From NCBI GenBank assembly GCA_021323265.1, contig JAJTCO010000031.1:1-64000 (forward strand): 64,000 nucleotides of DNA, written 5' to 3'. Both the position numbers and the translations under genes were made by a program. Positions 27,194-35,500 of the stretch are shown here, piece after piece. How positions within the stretch are numbered: the stretch's first letter is position 1; each line of letters begins with the position of its first letter. This DNA comes from Pseudoduganella sp. (GTDB lineage Bacteria > Pseudomonadota > Gammaproteobacteria > Burkholderiales > Burkholderiaceae_D). The notes under the pieces are model-generated. The model was not told the origin of the DNA, did not search any database, and saw nothing but the letters and a program-made list of their open reading frames with translations.

Positions 27194-28505
27194 TTCGTTC
27201 GTAGGCCACGCGTCCGGCCACGATGGTCGCCTGCACCTGCCCTGCCAGTTCGTAGCCGAGGAACGGCGTGTGCTTGCCCTGGCTGGCCAGGGCGCTGCCG
27301 GCGACGGTCCAGCGCGCGGCCGGATCGAACACCACCACGTCGGCCACGCTGCCCACGCCCAGCTGGCCCGCTTGCGCCAGCCCCGCCACGCGCGCCGATT
27401 CGCTGGTGACGCGCGCCAGGGCGCGCGCCAATGCGTCGTCCTTGCCTTGCGGCGCGGCGTAGTCGTCGGCCCACTTGATGGCCAGCGACAACAGCAGTTC
27501 CAGGCCGGTGGCGCCGGGCGAGGCCTCGCCGAACGGCAGCAGCTTCTCGTCGTCGTCGCACGGCGTGTGGTCCGAGCACATGGCGTCGACGGTGCCGTCC
27601 AGCAGGCCGGCGCGGATCGCATCGCGGTCGCGCTGGGAGCGGAACGGCGGATCGACGCGCGCGTTGGAGTCGAAGAAGTTGATGTCGGTGTCGGTCAGGT
27701 GCACGTGGTGCACGCCCACGTCGCAGGTGATCGGCAGGCCTTCGGCCTTGGCCGCGCGCACCAGCTCCAGGCCGGCGGCCGAGGACATGCGGCACAGGTG
27801 CACCTTGGCGCCGGTGGCGCGCATCAGTTCGAAGATGGTGTGCAGGGCGATGGTCTCGGCCATCACCGGCACGCCCGACAGGCCCAGGCGCGACGCCAGC
27901 GGGCCGCTGTGGGCCACGCCGCCGCGGCCGATCCAGGCGTCCTGCGGGCGCAGCCAGATGGTGAAGCCGAAGGTGGCGGCGTACTGCATCGCGCGCTGCA
28001 GCACCGTGGTGTCCCGGATCGGGGTCTCGGCCTGCGAGAAACCGATGCAGCCGGCGCCGGTCAGTTCCACCAGCTCGGTCAGCGCCTCGCCTTTCAGGCC
28101 ATGGGTCAGGGCGCCCAGCGGGTGCACGTGGGCCTGGTTCAGGGCGCGCGCGCGGTGCTTGAGCATTTCCACCAGGCCCGGCTCGTCGAGCACGGGGTCG
28201 GTGTCGGGCGGGCACACCAGGGACGTCACGCCGCCCTGCACTGCCGCCTGCATTTCCGACTTCAGCGTGGCCTTGTATTCGAAGCCCGGCTCGCGCAGGC
28301 GCGCCGACAGGTCGACCAGGCCGGGCGCCACCACCATGCCGGCGGCGTCGATGATGCGCTCGGCCGCGAAGCCTGCCGGCGCGCTGCCGATGGCGGCGAC
28401 CTTGCCGTCGACGATGTACAGGTCCTGCTTGGAATCGATCTTGTTGGCCGGATCGATCAGTCGGCCGTTCTGGATAAGTACGTTCATTGTGCCTGGTTCA
28501 TTCAT
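27183..28505 (-). CDS. pyrC: Dihydroorotase-like protein PyrC' (probably non-catalytic partner of PyrB)
   Basis: 440-residue amidohydrolase-fold protein of the dihydroorotase family. The normal zinc motif DxHxHLREPG is replaced by [10 protein letters not shown], so both metal-binding histidines of the HxH are absent. Pseudomonas-type PyrC' proteins have the same loss, are inactive as dihydroorotase, and are needed structurally for aspartate carbamoyltransferase. The order pyrR–pyrB–pyrC' with ATGA overlap to pyrB fits that role, and an active PyrC would have to be encoded elsewhere. ATG 28505 is used; a second ATG at 28487 begins the family-like [13 protein letters not shown] and may be the true start. 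Confidence 0.9.
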   Translation of the reverse strand: MNEPGTMNVLIQNGRLIDPANKIDSKQDLYIVDGKVAAIGSAPAGFAAERIIDAAGMVVAPGLVDLSARLREPGFEYKATLKSEMQAAVQGGVTSLVCPPDTDPVLDEPGLVEMLKHRARALNQAHVHPLGALTHGLKGEALTELVELTGAGCIGFSQAETPIRDTTVLQRAMQYAATFGFTIWLRPQDAWIGRGGVAHSGPLASRLGLSGVPVMAETIALHTIFELMRATGAKVHLCRMSSAAGLELVRAAKAEGLPITCDVGVHHVHLTDTDINFFDSNARVDPPFRSQRDRDAIRAGLLDGTVDAMCSDHTPCDDDEKLLPFGEASPGATGLELLLSLAIKWADDYAAPQGKDDALARALARVTSESARVAGLAQAGQLGVGSVADVVVFDPAARWTVAGSALASQGKHTPFLGYELAGQVQATIVAGRVAYERNGS

Positions 28506-29467
28506 GCCTGGTTGCCTGCCACGATGCTCATGACCGCCATGCGCACCGCGATGCCGAAGGTGACCTGCGACAGGATCACCGCTTGCGGGCCGTCGGCCAC
28601 CGCCGAATCGATTTCCACGCCGCGGTTCATCGGGCCCGGGTGCATCACGATTGCGTCCGGCGCGGCCAATGCCAGGCGCTCGGGCGTCAGGCCGTAGGCG
28701 CGGAAGTACTCGCCGGCCGACGGCAGCAGTGCGCCGCTCATGCGCTCGTTCTGCAGGCGCAGCATGATGATCACGTCCACGTCCTTCAAGCCTTCGTCCA
28801 TGTTGGTGAAGGTGCGCACGCCCAGCTGTTCCAGGCCGCCCGGCAGCAGGGTATGCGGGCCGATGGCGCGGATTTCCGGCACGCCCAGCGTGGTCAACGC
28901 ATGGATGTCGGAGCGCGCCACGCGGCTGTGCAGGATGTCGCCCACGATCGCCACGCGCAGGTTGGTGAAGTCCTTCTTGTAGTGGCGGATGGTGTACATG
29001 TCCAGCAGGCCCTGCGTCGGGTGCGCGTGGCGGCCGTCGCCCGCGTTCACCACGTGCACGTGGTTCTGCTTCGTGTCGTGCAGGTGCTTGGCGATCAGGT
29101 AGGGCGCGCCGGACTGCGAATGGCGCACCACGAACATGTCCGCATGCATGGCCGACAGGTTGTCGATGGTGTCGAGCAGGGATTCGCCCTTGCTGGCCGA
29201 GGACGCTGCGATGTTCAGGTTGATCACGTCCGCCGACAGGCGCTTGGCGGCGATTTCAAACGTGGTGCGGGTGCGGGTGGAATTCTCGAAGAACAGGTTG
29301 AAAACGCTCTTGCCGCGCATCAGCGGGACCTTCTTCACTTCGCGGTCCGAGACGGACACGAACGAGGAGGCGGTATCGAGGATCTGGTTGATGATGGCCT
29401 TGGGCAGGCCCTCGGTCGACAGCAGGTGCTGAAGCTCGCCGTGTTTGTTGAGTTGCGGATTAAGCAT
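28502..29467 (-). CDS. pyrB: Aspartate carbamoyltransferase catalytic subunit
   Basis: First committed step of pyrimidine synthesis, joining carbamoyl phosphate and aspartate. The 321-residue product has the carbamoyl-phosphate motif [13 protein letters not shown], the HPTQ motif in [12 protein letters not shown], and the aspartate-binding [14 protein letters not shown] 29467 ([12 protein letters not shown]) is preferred over a TTG four codons upstream. It overlaps pyrR by eight bases and pyrC' by four. The long N-terminus matches the class that forms a complex with PyrC'. Confidence 0.96.
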   Translation of the reverse strand: MLNPQLNKHGELQHLLSTEGLPKAIINQILDTASSFVSVSDREVKKVPLMRGKSVFNLFFENSTRTRTTFEIAAKRLSADVINLNIAASSASKGESLLDTIDNLSAMHADMFVVRHSQSGAPYLIAKHLHDTKQNHVHVVNAGDGRHAHPTQGLLDMYTIRHYKKDFTNLRVAIVGDILHSRVARSDIHALTTLGVPEIRAIGPHTLLPGGLEQLGVRTFTNMDEGLKDVDVIIMLRLQNERMSGALLPSAGEYFRAYGLTPERLALAAPDAIVMHPGPMNRGVEIDSAVADGPQAVILSQVTFGIAVRMAVMSIVAGNQA

Positions 29468-29981
29468 GGTTCTGTTCAATAGTCAGGGAAAACTTTCCGT
29501 CGCCGGTCTGCTGCAGGCGCAGCGCCTGGCCCGGCGCGCAGCGCGTGTGCGCCGCCACGAAGTCGGCCGCCACGGGCAACTGGCGTTCGCCGCGGTCCAC
29601 CAGCGAGGCGAGCAGGATGCGCGCCGGGCGGCCGTAGTCGAACAATTCGTTGATGGCGGCGCGCGTGGTGCGGCCGGTGTACAGCACGTCGTCCACCAGC
29701 ACGATGGTGGCGCCGCTGACGTCAAAGCCGATATGGGTCGGCTTCACTTCGGCCGGCAGGCCCTTCTTCGCATAGTCGTCGCGGTAGAAGGACACGTCCA
29801 GCACGCCCAGGCGCGCGCCCAGGTTGAGGTCCTTGGCCAGGCGCTCGGCAATCCAGGCGCCGCCGGAGTGGATGCCGACGATGGCCGGCTCGTGGGCGCC
29901 GGCGATGCCGGCCTTGACCTGCTCGAGCAGGCTGGCGTACAGCGCCTCGGCGTCCAGTTGTTGGGGATCAGTGTGGGACAT
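29460..29981 (-). CDS. pyrR: PyrR, pyrimidine operon attenuation regulator / uracil phosphoribosyltransferase
   Basis: 173-residue phosphoribosyltransferase-fold protein with the PRPP-binding motif [18 protein letters not shown]. In Gram-positives PyrR binds pyr mRNA; in proteobacteria its regulatory role is less clear, and it may act mainly as uracil phosphoribosyltransferase. ATG 29981 gives the expected length. It overlaps ruvX upstream by 14 bases and pyrB downstream by 8. I see no clear attenuator leader, because the gene lies inside a tight cluster. Confidence 0.93.
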   Translation of the reverse strand: MSHTDPQQLDAEALYASLLEQVKAGIAGAHEPAIVGIHSGGAWIAERLAKDLNLGARLGVLDVSFYRDDYAKKGLPAEVKPTHIGFDVSGATIVLVDDVLYTGRTTRAAINELFDYGRPARILLASLVDRGERQLPVAADFVAAHTRCAPGQALRLQQTGDGKFSLTIEQNHA

Positions 29982-30366
29982 ATTCGTCAAAGTATTGTTG
30001 CAGGATGATGGCGGCGGCGCGGTCGTCGATGATTTCGCCGCGCTTGGCGGCAATCATGGCCGACGAGTAGCGTTCGTCGACCAGCACCACGGGAAGGTTG
30101 AAGCGGCCGTTCAGCTGGTTGGCGAACTTGCGGCAGCGTGCAGTCATGTCGTGCTCCGCGCCGTCCGGATGGAAGGGCAGGCCGACGATCAGGCGGGTCG
30201 GCCCCCATTTCTCGATCAGCGCCCCGATCTCGGCAAAGCGCACGTCGTTGACGGCCGATTGAATGACGGCCAGGGGGTTGGCCTGGCCGATCATGGTATT
30301 GCCCATTGCGACACCGATGCGTTTGATGCCGAAGTCGAAGCCTAAAACAGTTTCCGGACTATGCAT
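29968..30366 (-). CDS. ruvX: RuvX/YqgF, putative pre-16S rRNA nuclease
   Basis: 132-residue RNase H-fold nuclease. The conserved GFDFGIKRIGVAMG opens the fold, with VDERYSSAMI and the C-terminal acidic DDRAAAIIL. Members process the 5' end of 16S rRNA in E. coli and were first named as Holliday junction resolvases. It follows algH with an eight-base overlap, the common algH–yqgF order, and precedes pyrR–pyrB. Confidence 0.94.
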   Translation of the reverse strand: MHSPETVLGFDFGIKRIGVAMGNTMIGQANPLAVIQSAVNDVRFAEIGALIEKWGPTRLIVGLPFHPDGAEHDMTARCRKFANQLNGRFNLPVVLVDERYSSAMIAAKRGEIIDDRAAAIILQQYFDEYVPH

Positions 30367-31018
30367 GACCCGCTTCAGAGTTGAGCATCAGGGGGTCGAA
30401 GCCCAGCAGCTTCATGGCGGCCATGTAGCGTTCCTCGATCGGCACGTCGAACACGATGCGCGGGTCGGCGGCCACGGTCAGCCAGCCGTTGCGCGCCAGT
30501 TCGTCTTCCAGCTGGCCGGGGCTCCAGCCGGCATAGCCGATCGACACCATCATGCGTTCCGGGCCATTGCCGCGCGCCACCGCTTCCAGCACGTCGATCG
30601 AGGTGGTGAAGGCGACGTCGTTGGTCACCGTCAGCGACGAGGAGTAGTGCGCGCCCGGCGTATGCAGCACGAAGCCACGGTCGTCCTGCACCGGGCCGCC
30701 GAACATGATCGGCTCCGATTCCAGGTGGCGTTCGGCGGCGGACGACACTTCGAGGTCGATGCGGTCAAACAGCACTTCCATGGTCATGTCGGTGGGCTTG
30801 TTGATGACGACGCCGAGCACGCCGTTTTCATTGTGTTCGCACACATACACGACCGTGCCGCCAAAGATCGGGTCTTGCATGGATGGCATGGCGATCAGGA
30901 AGTGATTCGCCAGGTTGAGCGCAGGGGCATTCATAGGCGCCTTTAGCTCCTTCAGTTCACTAGTTTCCGGTAACAATCCCGGCACAGGCATGCTTTTGGT
31001 CAATTTGACTTTTTTCAT
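30359..31018 (-). CDS. algH: YqgE/AlgH family protein (UPF0301)
   Basis: 219-residue protein of the AlgH/YqgE family with the conserved LANHFLIAMPSMQDPIFGGTVVYVCEH and the glycine-rich MVSIGYAGWSPGQLE. Named after an alginate phenotype in Pseudomonas, but its biochemical role is unresolved. ATG 31018, with AGAGAG just upstream, adds a 28-residue leader; the ATG at 30934 (MNAPALNLANHF) would match the usual family length and may be the real start. It is first in the algH–ruvX–pyrR–pyrB–pyrC' cluster and divergent from phrB. Confidence 0.92.
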   Translation of the reverse strand: MKKVKLTKSMPVPGLLPETSELKELKAPMNAPALNLANHFLIAMPSMQDPIFGGTVVYVCEHNENGVLGVVINKPTDMTMEVLFDRIDLEVSSAAERHLESEPIMFGGPVQDDRGFVLHTPGAHYSSSLTVTNDVAFTTSIDVLEAVARGNGPERMMVSIGYAGWSPGQLEDELARNGWLTVAADPRIVFDVPIEERYMAAMKLLGFDPLMLNSEAGHA

Positions 31019-31118
31019 GATTGCTCTCTATGCAGGACTGTTAAGAGTTCTTTACTGTAATATCCGCGCTGCAACTGTCGGATATACCCACAGTTTACTA
31101 TGAATTGCTGATCCAGCC

Positions 31119-32492
31119 ATGAAAAACGCCCTGCTCTGGTTGCGCCGTGACTTGCGGCTCTTCGATCACGCCGCCCTGCACCATGCGCTTGCTTCCGGAG
31201 CAACAGTCTACTGCGCCTTTATTTTCGACCGCGCCATCCTGGATTGCCTGCCGGCGGCCGACCGCCGCGTGGAGTTCCTGCACGACACCCTGGCGGCCCT
31301 TGCGGACGAGCTGGCGGCGGCCGGCGGCCACCTGATCGTGCGCCATGACTTTGCCGAAACAGCCATCCCGGCCCTGGCCGCCGAACTCGACTGTGCGGCG
31401 GTGTACGCCAACCACGACTACGAACCCGCCGCCAGCGCGCGCGACGCTGCCGTGGCGGCGGCGCTGGCTGCCGCCGGCCGCACCCTGCACACCTTCAAGG
31501 ACCAGGTGGTGTTCGAGCGCGATGAAGTACTGACCCAGGCCGGCCAGCCGTTTACCGTCTTCACGCCGTACAAGAACGCCTGGCTGCGCAAGCTGGAGGC
31601 CGACCCGGCGGTGCTGGCGCCGTGGACCGTAGCGCCGCAGGCGGGCCGCTTTGCGCCCGGCCACAGCACCTTGCCGGCGCTGGAGGCGCTCGGTTTCGCG
31701 CGCACCAACCTGCACCAACTGGGCATCGGCAACGGGCCGCAGCTGTTCGACGACTTCCTGGGCCGCATCGCCGACTACGGCGTGGCGCGCGACTTCCCGG
31801 CCATCAAGGGGCCGTCCTATCTGTCCATGCACCTGCGTTTCGGCACCGTCTCGATCCGCCACCTGGTGCGCACCGTCATGGCGATGTCGGCGCGCGGCGC
31901 CGCGGGCGAAGGCGGCGCGGTCTGGCTGTCGGAACTGATCTGGCGCGAGTTCTACATGCAGATCCTGTTCCACCATCCGCACGTGGTGAGCGGCGCCTTC
32001 AAGCCGGCCTACGACAGGATCGAATGGGAAAGCGGCCCTGAGGCGGACCAACTGTTTGCCGCCTGGTGCGAGGGGCGCACCGGCTACCCCCTGGTCGACG
32101 CGGCCATGCTGCAGCTCAACGGCACGGGGTATATGCACAACCGCCTGCGCATGGTGACGGCGTCCTTCCTGTGCAAGGACCTCGGCATCGACTGGCGCCG
32201 CGGCGAAGCCTACTTCGCCCTGCACCTGAACGACTTCGACCTGGCCGCCAACAACGGCGGCTGGCAGTGGGCGGCGTCCTCCGGTTGCGACGCGCAGCCC
32301 TATTTCCGGATCTTCAATCCGGTGACGCAGTCGCAGAAGTTCGATCCGGAAGGGAAATTCATCAAGCGCTACCTGCCGCAGCTGGCCGGCCTGTCGGCCA
32401 AGGAAATCCACCTGCCGCGCAACCCGGTCGTCGAACACGACGCGGCGCGCCAGCGTACGCTGGCGCGCTACGCAGTGGTCAAGACCCGGTAA
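31119..32492 (+). CDS. phrB: Deoxyribodipyrimidine photo-lyase
   Basis: Light-driven repair of cyclobutane pyrimidine dimers. The 457-residue product has the N-terminal antenna-binding Rossmann domain (LLWLRRDLRLFDHAALHHA) and the C-terminal FAD domain with GPSYLSMHLRFGTVSIR, NGTGYMHNRLRM and NGGWQWAASSGCDAQPYFR. It is a single plus-strand gene. Its TAA stop lies inside the outer arm of the palindromic element that separates it from the convergent chpA-like gene. Confidence 0.96.
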   Translation: MKNALLWLRRDLRLFDHAALHHALASGATVYCAFIFDRAILDCLPAADRRVEFLHDTLAALADELAAAGGHLIVRHDFAETAIPALAAELDCAAVYANHDYEPAASARDAAVAAALAAAGRTLHTFKDQVVFERDEVLTQAGQPFTVFTPYKNAWLRKLEADPAVLAPWTVAPQAGRFAPGHSTLPALEALGFARTNLHQLGIGNGPQLFDDFLGRIADYGVARDFPAIKGPSYLSMHLRFGTVSIRHLVRTVMAMSARGAAGEGGAVWLSELIWREFYMQILFHHPHVVSGAFKPAYDRIEWESGPEADQLFAAWCEGRTGYPLVDAAMLQLNGTGYMHNRLRMVTASFLCKDLGIDWRRGEAYFALHLNDFDLAANNGGWQWAASSGCDAQPYFRIFNPVTQSQKFDPEGKFIKRYLPQLAGLSAKEIHLPRNPVVEHDAARQRTLARYAVVKTR

Positions 32493-32531
32493 GGCCGGGT
32501 CTGCCCCAAGGGTCAGACCCCGGCTTACTGG
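32486..32531. repeat. Palindromic intergenic element, copy A
   Basis: Inverted arms CCGGTAAG (32486) and CTTACTGG (32524, one mismatch) enclose GGGTCTGCCCC and GGGTCAGACCC (32510-32520). It fills the gap between the convergent phrB and chpA genes, and the TAA stops of both genes lie within its arms. It can fold as a long hairpin and probably serves as a two-way terminator. Three related copies occur at about 44.6, 50.8 and 55.5 kb. Confidence 0.75.
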
Positions 32532-35500
32532 TTCTGCGGCAACAGCCCCGCAATCGCCCCCAGCAGGATGTCCTCCTGGAACGGCTTGCCGAAATACGCG
32601 TTCACGCCCAGCTGCAGCGCGTAGTTGCGGTGCTTGTCCGCCGAACGCGACGTGATCATGATGATCGGGATGTCGCGCGTGCGCTCGTCGCCGCGCACGT
32701 TGCGCGTCAGGTCGAAGCCGTCCATGCGCGGCATCTCGATGTCGACCAGCATCAGTTCCGGCATCCGGTCCTGCATCTGTTCCAGCGCATCCACGCCATC
32801 CTTGGCCAGCATGACGTGATACCCCTCGCGTTCCAGCAAGCGCTGGGTCACCTTGCGCACGGTCAGCGAATCGTCCACCACCATGACGGTGCCATGTGCG
32901 CGGCTTGGCACGGCGGCATCCGCGCCGCTGCCCGGCGCCGCAGGGGACGGCGTAGCCGCCGCCTTCGGCGCCAGCTCCGGATGCTGCGCCACGTGCAGCT
33001 GCAGGGCCACCGGATTGAGGATCAGCACGATCTCGCCCGAACCCAGCACCGTGGCGCCGGCAATGCCCGGCATGCGCGAGAGCTGCGGGCCGATGTTCTT
33101 GATCACCACCTCGCGGTTGCCCACGATCTCGTCCACGTGCAGCGCCACGCGGTCGGCGCCGCTGCGCAGCATCATCACCGGCGAGGAACGCTGCAGCAGC
33201 GGGCGCGCCTGGCTGTCGCCCAGCAGCGTGGCCAGGTAGCGCAGCGCGATATGCTGGCCGTGGTGCACCACGGCGCCCTTGGCGGTGGCTTCCGACAGCG
33301 CGCCCTCCTTCATCTGCAGCACCTGTTCGACCATCAGGGCCGGCACGGCGAACGTGCGGCCGCCGGCGGCCACCAGCACCACCTGCGTGACGGCCAGGGT
33401 CAGCGGCAGGCGGATCGTGAAGCGCGTGCCCTTGCCAGGCTCGCTGAAGGTTTCCACGCGGCCGCCCAGGGCCTGCGCCTCGGACAGCACGATGTCCATG
33501 CCCACGCCGCGCCCGGCCAGTTCGGTCAGCGTGTCGGCGGTGGAGAAGCCGGGCTGGAAGATCAGGTTGGCCGCTTCGGCATCGCTGACTTCCTGGCCTG
33601 CGGCCAGCAGGCCCACGCTGCGCGCCTTGGCGCGGATGCGGTCCAGGTCCAGGCCGGCGCCGTCGTCGCTGAACTCCAGCACCACTTCATTGCCTTGCTG
33701 GCTGGCCTGCACCAGCAGTTCGCCCGTCTCGCCCTTGCCGTGTTCGAGGCGGCGTTCGCGCGCCTCGATGCCGTGCACGATGGAGTTGCGCAGCAGGTGT
33801 TCGAACGGCGCGGCCATGCGTTCGAGCACGCTGCGGTCCATTTCCACCGCGCCGCCCCGGATGTCGAGATTGACGCGCTTGTCGGTTTCCTTCGCGCCCT
33901 GGCGCGCCACGCGGAACAGCCGCTCGGAGATGCTGTTGAACGGCACCATGCGCACGCGCATCAGGTCGCGCTGCAGGTCGCGCGTCATGCGCGCCTGCTG
34001 GCCAAGGTCGCCGGAGGCGCTGTCGATGGAGCGGATCAGTCCTTCGTGGAAGGACGCCACGTCGTTGACCGATTCGGCCATCATGCGGGTCAGTTCCTGC
34101 AGGCGGGTGAAGCGGTCGAATTCCAGCGGATCGAATTCCCGCTCGCCGGCGATCGACATGCGCGAGGCGATCTGCGATTCGGCCTGCATTTCCACTTCGC
34201 GCAGCTGGCGGCGCAGGCGGTTCAAGTTCTCCTGGAAGTCGGATACGGCGGTACGCAGGGAACCGACTTCGTTCTCCAGGCGCGAGCGCGTGATGGACAC
34301 TTCACCGGCCTGGTTCACCAGGCGGTCCAGGATGTCGGCACGCACGCGCACCAGCGGCGCCTTGGCGCCGCCGTCGGCTTCCTCGGCCTTGGCCGCCGGC
34401 GCCACGGCCAGGCGCGCGGCCAGGGCGGACAGCGTTGGCGCGGCGGCGGTGCCTTCCTGCGCCGGCGCCGCAGCGTCGGCGGCTGGCGATTCGGCCGCGG
34501 AGGCTTCGGCGGTGGCCATCGCGGCGGCGTAGGCTTCCGGGTTTTGCAGTTGTTCGAACAGCAGCAGCGCATGGTCGTAATGCGCCATCAGCTCGTCGAA
34601 CGAATGCTGGGACGCGCTGCCGGCGTGCACCATGTTCTCGATGTGGGTCTCGATTTCGTGCGCGTGCTGACCCAGGCGCATGGCGCCTGCCATGCGGGCG
34701 CTGCCCTTCACCGTGTGCAGCACGCGCTGCAGGCTGTGGGCGTGGCTGAAATCGGTCGGCTTGGCATGCCAGGCGCGCAGGGTTTCGCCAATCTGCGGCA
34801 GCAGGTCGGCGCCCTCCTCCAGGAATACCGGCAGCAGGTCCGGGTCGAGCTCGTCATGCAGGTCGCTTGGGCTCGCGCCCAGCAGATGCGGGCTTTCCTC
34901 CAGTTCGACGACCTGCACTTCGCCGGCCGGGGCGTGGTCAAGGTCGACGGCGGGTTCGACCACCGGTTCGCCGGCCGCGTGGGCAGAGGCTTCGATGGCG
35001 TCGATTTCAATGGCGGCTTCGGCGACGGCGGCATCGGCTTCGGCGCGCAGGCCTTCGGCTTCGGCTTCGGCTTCGGCTTCGGCTTCGGCCTCGGCTTCTG
35101 CTTCGGCCTCGGGTTCAGCGACCGGCGGCACCAGGTGCAGCGGCTCGGCGGCGGGTGCGGCCTGCTTCAGGGCCGGTGCATCGAAGGCGTCGTCGAAGGC
35201 GGAGTCGAACAGGTTGTCGATGTTCTCGTCCTGGGTCGCCACCTGCGGCTTCGGCTGGGCGCTGCGCTCCGGCGCAGGCGGCGGGTCGGCGATCAGGCTG
35301 TGGTAGGTGTCGCTGAACAGGGCATCCAGGCGCTCTTCCAGCACCTGCGTCGCGGGTTCGCCGACGATGCTGTCGAGCCGCGCGTCCAGCGCCTCGCCGG
35401 CTTCCGGCGGATGGGCCAGGGTGTCGCGCAGCTTGTGCAGCGCTTCGATGAGTTCCGGCTGCTCCGGCGGCAGCTCGCCAGTGGCGAAGCTTTGCAGCAT

